A DNA stretch of 64,000 nt from Eulemur rufifrons (taxonomy: Eukaryota; Chordata; Mammalia; Primates; Lemuridae), in contig NC_090986.1 of assembly GCF_041146395.1 (NCBI RefSeq), positions 42,568,001 to 42,632,000 on the forward strand, given 5' to 3'. How positions within the stretch are numbered: position 1 is the stretch's first letter; each line of letters opens with the position of its first letter. The position numbers and the translations under genes are program-made. A model generated the notes under the pieces. The model was not told where the DNA came from. It searched no databases and saw only the letters and a list, made by a program, of their open reading frames with translations. This document shows positions 26,112 to 37,849 of the stretch, in pieces.

Positions 26112-26708
26112 ATGATATTCTCTAAAAATGGCCACAGTAGTGTTCCCACACCCAAATGTTCTTCCAGAAACTTACCACCACCCTCCCCTCCACCTCCTAT
26201 GTCAAGAGGTGGAGTCTATGTTCCCTACCCTTGAACTTGGTTGGGTCTTTATGGCTGTCTCAACTCATACAGGGCAGATGCTATGTGACTTCTGAGGCCA
26301 GGTCCTACAGGGGATATACTTTCCACCTGGTCTTTGGAGGCCTAGGCTGCCTTGTGAGGAATCTAAAGCCTTACCACCACCAATCTGGAGATACCCCATG
26401 GGAAAATATATAAAGACAGAGAGAGATTCCCTGAGAAGCTCTGCTTGCTCTAGTACTCAGCAGCTCTAGCCTTATTAAGCCCACAGAAATGTGACTGAAT
26501 GTCTTGAAGATGACTTCAAGTCCAGCAGCCTTCTGACTCCAAACATGTGAGGGGCCTTGAGCCAGAATTGCCCAGCCAATCCTCTCCTATATTCCTGATC
26601 CAGAGACACCATGAGATGTCCATTTCTTTCCATCAACCAGACATGATCGTGGTTGTTTTAAGCCACCAAATTTGGGGGTCATGTGTATCACAGGAATAGA
26701 TAACAGAG
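26112..26708 (+). mobile_element. MLT1: MLT1-like solo LTR inserted in L1
   Basis: The interior has the MaLR-style text tggttgggtctttatggctg and the end reads tgttttaagccaccaaattt then acaggaatagataaca. L1 sequence occurs on both sides (gcaatattataactctttaa before; tgggtgaaaacaaagagcaa after), which bounds the element. Edges are approximate to about 10 bp. Confidence 0.75.
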
Positions 26709-26830
26709 GCAATGACACTGGGTGAAAACAAAGAGCAAGTCCCAGAAAAGTTCTTATTGTATGAAATCATTTTCAGAGTGCTCAAAAATAAATAAGACAA
26801 AACAATAAAACTTCATTTTAAAAATTATTT
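26709..26830 (+). repeat. L1: L1M 3' fragment (right part)
   Basis: Text such as cttattgtatgaaatcattt followed by gagtgctcaaaaataaata continues the L1 3' UTR broken by the LTR. Confidence 0.55.
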
Positions 26831-27119
26831 TAAAAATAGTATACTTTGTAGATTTTGATAGTAGTTTTTAATTTTTATTGCATTAAAATTAAAGAATATT
26901 TGTATTACTTCCATTTTTCAAAATTCATTAAGGTTTTCTTTTAGCATCATAGGTACTCAATTTTTGTAAATTTGACTTGAGCACTTGAATGTATATTTGC
27001 TGTTTTCAAGATACAATATTTGATATATACATATGTGTATATATTACAGCAGATCTGCCCTACTAATTACAATATTCACATCTTCTAAACACTTAGTTTT
27101 GATCTGTCAGAAAGGTGAA

Positions 27120-27547
27120 TGTATTAGTCAGGGTTCTCCTGAGAAACAGAACCGGTAGGAGATACACACAAGATTATGCGATTATCGAACCTGACAAGTC
27201 CCACGATCTGCCATCTGCAAGCTGAAGACCCAGGAAAGCCACTGGTGCAATTCAGACTGAGTCCAAAGGCCTGAGGATCAGGGGAGTTGATGATGTAAAT
27301 CCCAGGCTAAGGCAGGAGAAGGTGCGATAAGATGTCCCAGCTCAAGCTGTGAGGCAGGGAAAAAATGGGTGAATTCCTCCTTCCTCCACTTTTGTTCTCA
27401 TAGTTTTGATAACACCCAACCACTTTGGTGAGGGCAGTCAATGCTATTGAGTCCACCCATTCAAATATTAATCTCCCCGGAAACAAGCTCACAGACACCC
27501 AGAAACAATGTTTAATCTGGGCATCCCTATGGCCCACTTAACTGACA
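27120..27547 (-). mobile_element. ERVL-class solo LTR, minus strand
   Basis: Plus-strand text begins tgtattagtcagggttctcc, with gaaacagaaccggtagg, and ends with tggcccacttaactgaca, the reverse of a common mammalian ERVL-type LTR. The termini are TG...CA, and flanks gtgaa (27115-27119) and atgaa (27548-27552) form a 5-bp duplication with one mismatch. Subfamily not assigned. Confidence 0.75.
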
Positions 27548-27785
27548 ATGAAATGAACCATTGCAGTGAATTAAGGACTGGTACTCCTGGTCCATTTCTG
27601 CCTATTTCTTTTTGTATCTTTTGATGTTTCTACTTTATCACTATTTTGCTCTTATTTTTGGGAGGGGTGGGGCATAAATACCCATACCTGTGATCTTCTA
27701 GGAATTATAAACCTTTTTAGTTTTATTTAATGTTTGCTTATTGGCCTGAAACTCATATATTTGATACTATTGTTGGGTCATAGTC

Positions 27786-28364
27786 TGTTTGCAGTTCTTG
27801 ATGTACTTTTGGCCAAAGAATGGCCAGACATACCAAAAGCAAAGCAAGTGTAAAACAAAGTTTATTGAGGAAGGAGAAGATAGGTTTACAGAGCAAGAAC
27901 AAGATACAGGTTCACAGAGCAAAAACAAAATACCTTTGCCACAGACAACAAACGGATCCCCAGTTATAACAAAAAGGGTCTTGGTTATGGTCTGGGTCAT
28001 GTTTTATGGTGTCTGGATTAGGCCCTCCTCGTGGTTCAGACGTCACCATTGACCCACTCTGATGGACAGTTGGGAGTTATATAACCTGAGTCTTACTGTG
28101 CGTGCAGACCTCCCATGAGCCTTACTGAAAGCCCATATAGAGGGTGAACCGCAATGCAGACTTTAGCTAATGACATGATAATTTGCCTTAGGTTGTTCTA
28201 GACCCTTCCAGGCCCTATTGTAGTCCACATTCTTTTGCAGTTGACATGGTAAATTCTGATTGGCAGATTGGTAGGAAGTTCCTGCCTCCTCCAGGTGTGG
28301 CAGTTGCTCCAAGCATTGCCCTTGTCCCCAGGAGGGGCCGAAGGTCCTCATGGTCTACCTAACA
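27786..28364 (-). mobile_element. Probable ERV solo LTR, minus strand
   Basis: Minus-strand reading begins tgttaggtagaccatgagg at 28364 and ends gaactgcaaaca at 27786, a TG...CA pair about 579 bp apart. A polyadenylation signal AATAAA lies on the minus strand at about 27862 near the 3' end, as an LTR requires. I found no matching flanking duplication, so the ends may be off by a few bases. Frames on both strands inside it are without motifs. Confidence 0.55.
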
Positions 28365-28399
28365 CCATTCCTGCTTTTTTTAATTTTTAGTTGTTTGAT

Positions 28400-29480
28400 A
28401 TAAAGTTGCCCATCCCTTTATTTACCTTATAAACTCAGAATTCTTAGGTATGTCTCATATGTAGCATAGCTTTGCAGTTTTTTTTTTTTTTAGATCAGTC
28501 TGAAATCTTCTTTTGTAGGGAATGAAACCTATTATTATTAATTAATAAGAGAGGTATCTTAGTTCTATCATTTATTCAGTTAATATGCATTGAGTGTCTA
28601 CATCTTCAGGCACATCTATATAAACTACTCCCATATTTCCACTTCCATGCTATGTAGCTTGCAATCTAATGAAAGAAGAAAAGAAACTAAACATAATATT
28701 GTATTTTCCATTCGGTAGGTTATTTAAGCCAAAGTCTGTGTTCAGTATTCTTTGTGCCTATGTGTTTGTGTAGTTCTCTTATTATTTGGAAATTTTGTAT
28801 TCCTATACTAGTAGAAGCTTTATAATTATAACAATATAATATCCTTACTTTCTCCATTTCTTTAGGTAGTATCTACTAACTTTCTATTATAAGCAATGAT
28901 AAAATTAGTATGTTTCCTGTTTCTGTCCTCCTGTCCTTCCCCTTCTCCATTATCTGTTTTAGTGTGTAATAATTCAGTTACATATACTAATATTTCTATC
29001 ACTTGATCTGTCAGCTTTAAACAATATCTCCTGACTCTCAACTATTACAGATGAAGCAATCAGCAAATTTAACTCTAACTCTCTCATCCCTCTTCTCCAA
29101 ATTTTCATTAGTTATATACTTTCTACATTGCTAGGGCATATAAATCATGTATCTATTCTGTCAACTCACACCCTCACATTTGGTTTAATCTTTGCATACA
29201 CTTAAATAGATTCAGTGCTCCCTGCCAATGCCTCAGCCAAAGTTTCCAAAGTCGTCTCCAGGAATTTCATCAAGAGTTCACTGAGACAATATTCCCTGTG
29301 TTCTTGCTGGTTTAAAATAGCCTGGACTGACTTTCAGCTTTATATTTGAAGGATAGTTTGGCTGGGTATTTATATAATTTTTGGTTCACACTTCCTTCTA
29401 GAAATACTGTGTAATATTCAAAATATTGATGTTTTGGTGCATGCTCTTTATCTGCTAGTAAATTTTGTATTCTTTTACAT
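28400..29480 (-). repeat. L1: L1M ORF2 fragment, minus strand
   Basis: Shares the same texture as the L1 at the right end of the window: a gatcagtctgaaatcttctttt-type word here corresponds to the region near 63580, and tttggctgggtatttatata near 29360 is typical of reversed L1. Heavily diverged. An L2-like scrap may sit at 28565-28620. Confidence 0.5.
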
Positions 29481-29569
29481 ATTTTTCTTGTTTACAATAT
29501 CTTTTTATCATACTGCTTCTTGATGGGCTTTTTGCTAGATACCATGAAGTCTGGAACTACCCTAGGGCC

Positions 29570-31010
29570 TCCACCCAGCAGGAACCTTGCTCCTGGGCTA
29601 GCACAGAGATAAACTACTTTCTATACAGTGATGGCTCATCTTGTAACTCTTTGGCCCTATCTCTTCTGCTTATCCAAACTCAATAGATCTAGAAGGCCTT
29701 TGCTCCATCCCTGTCCATCCCACCCACTTCCTGACGCATTGTTGTAAATAAGTGACACAGTGTTTGCACTTTAGGGAGAGCCCCTCATCTTTAGAAAGCA
29801 ACTCAATCTGACCTCTGTAATTCTATGAGCTTCCTCTTTCTACCTCCTCCTCTGGCTTTTGGCCATTCTTACATGATTTTGGAGCCAGTATATTATATTC
29901 AGATTCTAATTTCATGAAAAATGAAGTTTGCAAGGTCGATCTTTTCTTACTTTGGCTTTTGCCTTTTTTCCCCTAGGAGTGGTGGCAAAAGGCTAACTTA
30001 CACAACACTTTTCATGTCAAGTATTGCAAAGCACTTTTGGTTTGCAAGAACTAGACTTAAAGAGAAAGAAAAGAATTTGTGGATTCCAAAGATCCAGAGC
30101 TTGGTTGACTCCGAGCATACATGTCATATCATAAACTGTAGTAGAGAAAACCCTATATGATGATTACAGAGCATGTTCCCTCATTCCAAAGGAGATAAGA
30201 GAGAAATCCGATGGATGGAATGAATTGATTTGGAGGAAACATGACTGGATCATACAAAGACCTGTGAGAAGTGCCCAGAACCCTGTACCAATTTGGAATG
30301 AAAATTATGAAGAGAGAGAGCAGCATAAACCCTATATTTGTGGGGAGGGAGATTCTCAGAGCAAAAAGGACTATGGCTAAGCTTCCTACAATATAGATTT
30401 GGAAGGTATGTTTTAGAGAGAGTCTCCAACATAGCATCTGGAGGGTGGAAAAGAAGGGCTGAGAAAGTTGTCTATGCAAAAAGGTCCCAGGGTATAGAAG
30501 TGGCACAACCTACAGCAGAACAAGCTGTGTAGACACCAAGACAACAGGCCGTAGGGGAACCTTGGCATCAAGATCAGATTCCCGGACTCCACAACACTAC
30601 AACAGGGACCAATCAGGGTGAGCTACACCTCACTAGAGGCCAGCAAGTTCAGAAAAAATTGCTTGGGCCAAACACTCCTCCCTGATGCTGGGATGACACA
30701 AAAGCAACAGCATTTTTCTCAACACAAATTATCCCAGAAAAGAATAAAAGAAAGGAAGGGAATATTCCGCAGCTGAATATTTCATTTGAATTGACTGCCT
30801 GTAAATTGTAAATGACTAAGTCGTCTTCAGTTGCTCAGGTTATCTTTCTGCTATCTTTAAAATGGGAGCTATATAACTGAGTTAATTTCACTTGTAAAGA
30901 AATAAACAGTGTTAGAATTTTGCACACCTGGGCTAGTGACCACAAAATTTTAAATCTGCTACATGTGGGGGCATGCCTGAAATTCCATGGAACATTTATA
31001 TAAGGCATAC
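29570..31010. other. Unassigned interval, no gene seen
   Basis: Overlapping frames on both strands at 30153-30532 show no motif. The sequence has the feel of old ERV-derived DNA but no family was recognised. Confidence 0.35.
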
Positions 31011-31049
31011 TTGCACCATGAACTAATGCAAACCTTAGACAAGAATTAG

Positions 31050-31190
31050 AGCAAGTCAGAACCATGACCTGTGAGGGAACTGTGTGCAAGCCCCCAGTGG
31101 CTTTCCCCACACTATAGTCAGGTTAGAGACCTGTAGATCCAAGAACCCAGAGACCTTACTCAGCCACTGTCGGTCAACAGCATTTGGTCC
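31050..31190 (+). repeat. Left arm of an inverted repeat pair
   Basis: Positions 31084-31187 match the reverse complement of 31856-31959 with about 11 mismatches in 104 bp by hand count. Weaker similarity extends on both sides. The element family is not recognised; an LTR fragment is the likeliest identity. Confidence 0.8.
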
Positions 31191-31849
31191 AATGTTGGAT
31201 TCAAAGCCTCTCTAGGACACTTGCAGTGTGGTGGGCTCTACCTGGGGAAGCCAAGCTGTTGCCCTTCTGGTCTAGGATCCCCTTAAATCTATCACCCACC
31301 ATCCTGGTTTCTAGACATGACCCCTATGAATTTACCTTCCTACCTGCCTACTCTGAATTTTCAGCCCCCTACTTTTAAACTTAAAATGAAACAGTGATTT
31401 TTTTGTTCTGGATTGTGTATGATCCCCTCTGTTGAAGCAATGAATACTATTAGTTCAGTAGGAAGAATCTTGAAAACATTAAGATTTGAGAATGACTACA
31501 AACATAAATCACATTGGTTAAATTTTCAAAAACATGATCCCCCTTCTTTTATTTTATGAGTATTTGCATCCTGGGAAAAAAATTATTTTTCTAAGTATAG
31601 TAGCTAGATCTCTGCTCAGATTTTGTTTATCTACAATTTACTCCTCAGAGCATCTAGGATTATGGAGTTACATGTGGATCATGAGTGACGTCATCACTTG
31701 TTCCAACACTAGGTCACCGTGGTTTTGCTAAGAATTTCTCTTTTTTCCTTTTCCCCTCCTAGGAAGCTTATTCTGTCCTACAGAGGAGGCTTCCCTAAAG
31801 TTGGGATAACTAAGAGTAGGCCAGTGTCTTTGCTTAGGGTTGTGTGAAA

Positions 31850-31985
31850 TGCTAGTCAAATGCTGTTGACTAACAGTGGCTGAGTAAGGAATCTGGGTTC
31901 TTGGATCTATAGGTCCCTAACCTGAGTATAGCATAGGGAAAGCCACTGGGGGCTTGCACCGAGACGACAGACCTCATGATTGGAA
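31850..31985 (-). repeat. Right arm of an inverted repeat pair
   Basis: Inverted partner of the arm at 31084-31187, carrying ggctgagtaagga, ctgggttcttggatctat and gccactgggggcttgcac. The arms are about 670 bp apart. The intervening DNA includes a diverged possible continuation of the same repeat at 31195-31260 and 31780-31850. Confidence 0.8.
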
Positions 31986-32009
31986 CAAGGAAGGTGAAGA
32001 AAGCATGGT

Positions 32010-33830
32010 CTGACAACTGGAGGCCAGAGGAGGTATATGGACTCAACAGGGCTTGTAGCACATGTTCAAGTCCAGGCATGACCAGCTACAACCTGCTGGA
32101 CTGAACAGGCACACAGGGTAACACCTGGACCAGATGACCCACCCCTAGGCCCGAACAATACTTTTACCAGTACCTCCCTCAAACCCTTTCTGACCCAGGT
32201 CTTAGTTTAACTCTTGTCTTAAAGAAAAAAACAAAATGAGAGAGAATCATGGACTGATTTGAAAACTTAAATTGACTGCATCGAATTCAAGAAATTACTG
32301 AGTAAACTTGAATTGGCAATACAAAAACTGCCACCATCGGGGAGACTAAGAGATCTTAAGTTTAGGTAGTTTGAATTATAATAGAGGAGGGAAAAAGCAT
32401 TTTTATCTTGAACACCCACATTTTTACCTATGTGAAAATTAAACCCAACATATATATTAAGAGAAACAGGCACATAGCAAACATTTAATAAGTGATAGCT
32501 ATTAATTAGAATTGTATTATTCTATCTTCCCACTTTTAACTGAACTCTATGCTTTGGGTCTATCAACCTTTTAAGTTTTAAGGATCCTCTATTTAAAAGC
32601 AAACATTTAAAAATGTCCTGTAAGTTTGTCAGGTGTTGTAAAAGTACTGGCAAAAAAATAAAATAAAATAAATCTTTGGTTCTTAGGGATTCATATAATT
32701 ATGGGAATGTGATAGGGTAAAAACTTGAAGGTAAAAGCTAACGTTTGAGAGGGAAGCAGTCTAGAAAAATTTATGAGTTCATAATTTTGCCTGGAAGGGA
32801 AAACAAGCTCATCTGGACCCTATGTCACAAATGAATTATTTGTACCAGGATGACATTAATAATGAGAAACTTAGCTTAATACTCCTGCCAACTAGCATGT
32901 ATTGAGAAACCAAATTTTAAAAAATGGCTTGATAAATCTGGAATCAGAGTAAATGCGTTGGGTGGTCTTGCAGGCTATTTTCATCACCGTGGGAGCCCAG
33001 TGGACTGTTTTTCTCCATTAAAGGACTGTACCATCCAGAGCATCTATTTATATTCCAAAGTCGGGCCACCCTCTTGCTTGGAAACTACTGCCAAAAATGA
33101 ACCATTCTTACATTATTAATTGTCTCTTTTCATTTTCCAGGAGTGCTGCTATTCTTTAGTTTGCATTTGTCCACCTCATCTCTCTTCTTTTCAACATGCA
33201 TTTTTAACATGTTGCCAATTGATTCGATTATATTTTTATTCCTAATATTTTTGGTTGGTTACTTTCACCAGCACATAAGGAGCTATCTGTATTCTTAATG
33301 TCATTACTGTAATGCGTTCAAATCGCATTGCAGATAGGTTACTGCTGTCAAGTCTATTTCCTGATTCATGTATTTATAAGCTTCAATCATTTCCTAGCCA
33401 GAATTTCTTACTGTTTCCCTTGACTTTCTTCTAGGTTTGGAGGTTCTTCTTAGTTTGGAGCTTGTACAGCTTTTATCTATTGACTAAATTCTTAATCACA
33501 TTTTATTTTTATTTAGTTGCAGTTATAATTTTAAATGAAAATGGTAATACAAAAATGTCCCTCAAATGGAATTTTTTATGCTATCTCAAGACCTATCCTT
33601 CAAAACTATCACCCCCTCGTCTTTTCTCAGTACTTTAAAGCAAATTCTCTATCCACATTTACAATTACTTGAGTTTATATTCATATAACGATTGCACATA
33701 AACTCATTTCCTATAATAAATACTAAAATTAATAATCAAGGACAAACCACTACTGTTTTATTATATTATAACCAATTAATAATAACAGTTTTGTTTTTTA
33801 ATTCATGGAATCAAAGTCCTCATATTGAAA
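32010..33830. other. Unassigned interval, no gene seen
   Basis: No recognised gene. Sequence at about 32940-33240 looks unique and less AT-rich than its neighbours, but nothing identifies it. Confidence 0.4.
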
Positions 33831-33833
33831 ATA

Positions 33834-34564
33834 CAGTAGTCTGCCCTTATCCACGGTTTTGCCTTACATGATTTCATTTACTTGTGGTCAACCGCAGTCT
33901 GACGATATTAAATGGAAAATTCCAGAAATAAACAATTCATAAATCTTATATTGCATGTCATTCTGAGTATTGTAATGAAATCTTGTGCGGTCCCTCTCCC
34001 TCCCACCCGGGATGTAAATCATCCCTTTGTCCAGCATATCCATGCTGTATGTGCTCCCTGCCTCTGAGTCTCTCAATAGTACACCGAGTTCTCAGATCAA
34101 CTATCTCGGCATGGCAGTGCTTATGTTCAAGTCACCCTTATTTTACTTAATAATGACGCGAAAGAGCAAGAGTGGTGATGCTGACAATTTGAAGATGCAA
34201 AAGAGAAGCTGTCAAGTGCTTCCTTTAACTGAAAAGGTAGAAAGTTCTAGACTTAATGAGGAAAGAAAAAAAAGTATATGCTGAGGTTGCTAAGATCTAC
34301 AATAAGAAGGAATCTTCTATATGGGAAGTTATAAAGAAGGAAAAAGAAACCCATGCTAGTTGCTGCTGCACTCAAACTGCAAAAGTATGGCCACAGTGCA
34401 TACTAAGTGTTTCGTTAAGATGGAAAAGGCATTACATTTGAGGGTGGAAGACATGAACAAAAATGTGCTCCAATTGACAGCATTCAGGTTCAGGGCTATC
34501 TAAGGTTTCAGGAGCCCACTGGGGGTCTTGGACCGTAGCCCCTGAGGATAAGGGGGGACTGCTA
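33834..34564 (+). mobile_element. Tigger2: Tigger2-like DNA transposon, internally deleted
   Basis: Ends are inverted: cagtagtctgcccttatcca at 33834 matches agcagtccccccttatcctc read back from about 34564, with TA at 33832-33833. The 5' noncoding region, gaaataaacaattcataaat and cccgggatgtaaatcatccc, is that of Tigger2. After the transposase N-terminus the sequence jumps (about 34480) straight to the 3' end, so roughly 2 kb of the autonomous element is missing. This is the usual structure of a deletion derivative mobilised in trans. Confidence 0.9.
34153..34485 (+). pseudogene. Tigger2 transposase N-terminal remnant
   Basis: ATG at 34153 opens MTRKSKSGDADN, then KVESSRLNEERKK, a frameshift near the A-run at 34266-34273, and EVAKIYNKKESSIWEVIKKE in the next frame. 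This is the helix-turn-helix (CENP-B-type) DNA-binding end of a pogo/Tigger transposase. The catalytic region is absent. Confidence 0.85.
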
Positions 34565-34649
34565 AACTAATGCTCCATACATGAATATGTGATGATATTT
34601 GGGTGGGAAGAATTCTTTCAACAGATATTAGAGATATTTGTTAATTTAA

Positions 34650-36247
34650 TCAATAATTAATTCAGAAGATATTTACTGAGCATCAACTATATTCCTATAT
34701 TCTTCTAGGTAATGTGGATAATACATCAGTATACAAAATAGAAACAAAATATCAGAGCTTACTAATATTACAAGCTAGTGGGATGGGAAGAAAGAAAATA
34801 AAAAGTAAACAAATTATGTTTATTGTTCATGTCAATGTACAGAGAAAAATAAAGCAGGGAAGGAGATGGGATGAAGTAGGGAAGAAGTTGCTGTGTTTCA
34901 AAAGGTTGTCTGGGAAGTCTTCACTGACTGCATGAGCAGATGAAATGCAATAGACACATATCTAGGGGCAGAGTACACCAGGCAGAGTAGCAAGTGCAGA
35001 GCTGGGCAGGAGGCCAGAGGGGGTGGAAAACAGTGAGGGAAAGAAGTGGGACATGGGATTGGAGAAGTTGCAGGTGGCCCCGACATGACTGTCCTGGAAG
35101 TCTTTGTAATGACTTTGCCCATCAAGAGTGAAAGGGAACATAATTGTGAGGGTGTTGAGTAGAGGGGTGACAAGATCTAACTTATGTTTTAGAGGTTCCC
35201 TCTGATAGTATCCTGAAAAGAGTCTGTAAGGAAGAGAAATTGAGGCAGGGACTCAATTTATGAGGCATCTACAATAATCCGGGTGAAAGATGAAGGGTAC
35301 TAACAATGGAGGTGGTAAGAGAGTCTCAGATTCTGGATATAATTTGAAGGTAGAAGCCCAATAGGGCTTGCTGCCTGACCATATGTGAGCTATGAGAGAA
35401 TGGAGCAAGGATGATACTAGGTTTTTACACTAATAATGGAGGATGAGAGGGAATTGCTATTTACTGAGATGAAGAAGACCACAAGGAATAATTTAGGGCC
35501 AGAATGGGGTCAGGTAAGATCTGGAGTTCAGTTTTAGACAAGATAATTTTAGGTGACCATTATACATATAAGTGTAGCCATAAAGTAGAGAGTTGAATAT
35601 CTAAATCTAGAGTTAAGTGCACCTTAAGATACACATTTGATAGTTAATCAGCATATATGTGGCATGTAAGTCTACCAAGACTCAATGAGATCACTGAGGG
35701 AGTGGACAGAGATCATTAAGAAATCCAAAAGTGAACACGGATACTCCTATATTGAAAAAAAATCAGAGAAAAAAAAGAAGAAGAGGAAGACTGAGAGAAT
35801 GTAGAGCTCTGGAAGGCAAGGGAAGAAAATGTTTCAAGGAAGACAGGGTGTTACACTATCTCTTTAACTATCATTTGGTGTTAGTGTTAAACTTTCTTCA
35901 CCTATCAGTGCCAAAAGCTGCTCATAGGCCGGGCGCGGTGGCTCACGCCTGTAATCCTAGCTCTCTGGGAGGCCGAGGTGGGCGGATCGTTTGAGCTCAG
36001 GAGTTCGAGACCAGCCTGAGCAAGAGCGAGACCCCACCTCTACTAAAAATAGAAAGAAATTATATGGACAGCTAAAAATATATATAGAAAAAATTAGCCG
36101 GGCATGGTGGCGCATGCCTGTAGTCCCAGCTACTCGGGAGGCTGAGACAGGAGGATCACTTGAGCTCAGGAGTTTGAGGTTGCTGTGAGCTAGGCTGAAG
36201 CCACGGCACTCACTCTAGCCTGGGCAACAGAGTGAGACTCTGTCTCA

Positions 36248-36278
<31 letters not shown>

Positions 36279-36950
36279 GCTCATAGGTCAAGATGATGAA
36301 GATTACTTACCACTAGATTTAACTACTGGAGTTAATTGTTTTTGACCTTAACAAAGGCAGATTTCGTATGGAGAGTGGTAGGGATGAAAGTCCTATTGAA
36401 TTAGTTTCAAGAGAAGGTGGGAGATGAGAAATTGAATACAGAAAAAAAAAAAACAGAGCAGTTTGGGCAGACTTGTAACGAAGAACAGAGAGATAGGATG
36501 GGAGGTAGAGGAAATTGTGTGGTCAAGAGAATGGTTTTTAAATTTATTTTCTAAGACTGGATAAATTATAGCATGTTGTATACTGAAGGGAGTAATTCAG
36601 TAGAGAAGGGAAAACTGGTGATGCAGAAGTAAGGAAACAATTATTGGAGCAATATACATGAGTGGGTGAGAAGATAAGGAATCTAAAGCCAAAAGGGGAG
36701 GAGTTGACTTTAGATAGGATCAAAGACGGTTTATTCATGATAGGAGGTGGGAAGGCAGAGCCATAAGAAGATGGGTAGCTGAGATGTGAAAGTACGTGTG
36801 TGCAAACTCACCCCTGAGAACGTCTGTTTTCTCAGGGAAAATGGAAGCAAGGCTATCAGTGGAGAGTGAGGATGGAAGATGGGGTATTGGAAGTGTGAGG
36901 TGAAAGTGGAAGTATAAAACTATCAACTGGCCAGGGAAGGTTGCAGGGTT
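34650..36950 (-). repeat. L2: Long L2 LINE, minus strand, split by an Alu
   Basis: From aattcagaagatatttactg at 34660 to about 36950 the text tracks the reverse complement of L2: accatatgtgagctatgag, tttactgagatgaagaagac, gttcagttttagacaagata, catcagcatatatgtgg, then after the Alu aggtcaagatgatgaaga, gtactgaagggagtaattca, gcagaagtaaggaaacaatt, tcagtggagagtgagg. It covers about 1.95 kb of L2 without the Alu, including the C-terminal part of its reverse-transcriptase ORF. Many small indels destroy coding. Such length is uncommon for L2 copies, which are usually short 3' scraps. Confidence 0.85.
35927..36271 (+). mobile_element. Alu: Young lemur-type Alu inserted in L2
   Basis: Starts ggccgggcgcggtggctcac and has the same A/T-rich spacer as the 12.27 kb copy (gaaagaaattatatggacag, ctaaaaatatatatagaaaa) and a 28-base or longer A tail. 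Flanking duplications aaaagctgctcata lie at 35913-35926 and 36272-36285. That duplicated word is itself L2 sequence, confirming insertion into the older LINE. The internal frame at 35991-36188 is a 65-codon shadow repeated almost exactly (one residue differs) in the 12.27 kb Alu. Confidence 0.98.
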
Positions 36951-37149
36951 TGTGGACAGTACTTATATCCTAAATGAGCATTTTGGAACTTGGGTCCCTT
37001 GAGAAGATACGCCCAGAGTGTTAAAAAATGAGTGTGAAAAACTGGGTGATTACATATTTGGGGGAATCACTGTATACTATGTGGCCCTGTCTACCAGCCA
37101 CACTGTCAATTAACAAATTGACAGCCACTGCGGCATCTTCTTTGAAGAA

Positions 37150-37276
37150 AGATGTTTAACATTGTGTAACCCAAATTTTCCAAATGTTTGGGAGCACAGA
37201 ACTTTTTGTGTAGCATCACATGTTAGCATCCTACAGAACAATATTTCATGGACCCAAACTTGGAGAATCACTGCTA
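37150..37276 (-). repeat. Possible hAT-Charlie fragment
   Basis: Read in reverse it starts cagtgattctccaagtttgg and contains tccatgaaatattgttctgt and ttggaaaatttgggtta, wording typical of Charlie-type hAT elements. No flanking duplication identified. Confidence 0.45.
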
Positions 37277-37674
37277 CAACTACAGCTTCACCAAAGGTGT
37301 CCACATGTTCCCCAAGGGAGACTCTTGAAGTCAGTGCTGTGCCATTTACAAGAAGCCATGTCTGACGTAGGTGAAGAATGCAAAATTTAAGAGATTCTAG
37401 GAGAGGATCAGGGAAAAGCTCACTAATCTTTTTCTGAAGCTCCTTATTCACGAATCATAATGGGGGTATAAAAAGCCCTCAGGGACAATTCATTCTAATG
37501 GGAAGAATAATGTGCTGGAATCCAAGAATCCAAACCTGTCATGCACAGGCTCGTTGATCTTGGCAAGTCTTCAACACTTAAGTGTCTAAAGGTTCACTAA
37601 CAAATTACCTTTACCAGTAGCGGGTACAAAATACACAGCAACTAAGAGGACTTGTGTGAAATCAGTCAACCTAA

Positions 37675-37845
37675 GAGCAAATCTCAGCTCTATCTTTTAT
37701 TAGCTTTGCCATCTCGGAAACAAGTTAACCTCCATGGGCTCAGTTTTATCCTTTGTGAAATGGAGAAGAAGATATCACCAACCTCACCAGCTATTAAGAG
37801 GGCTAAATGAGAAAATACACATCAAACACTTAGCACATTGATTTT
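37675..37845 (+). repeat. MIR: MIR SINE
   Basis: Contains aatctcagctctatctttta, ttagctttgccatctcgg, tgggctcagttttatccttt, gtgaaatggagaa in MIR order. Confidence 0.8.
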
Positions 37846-37849
37846 TCTA

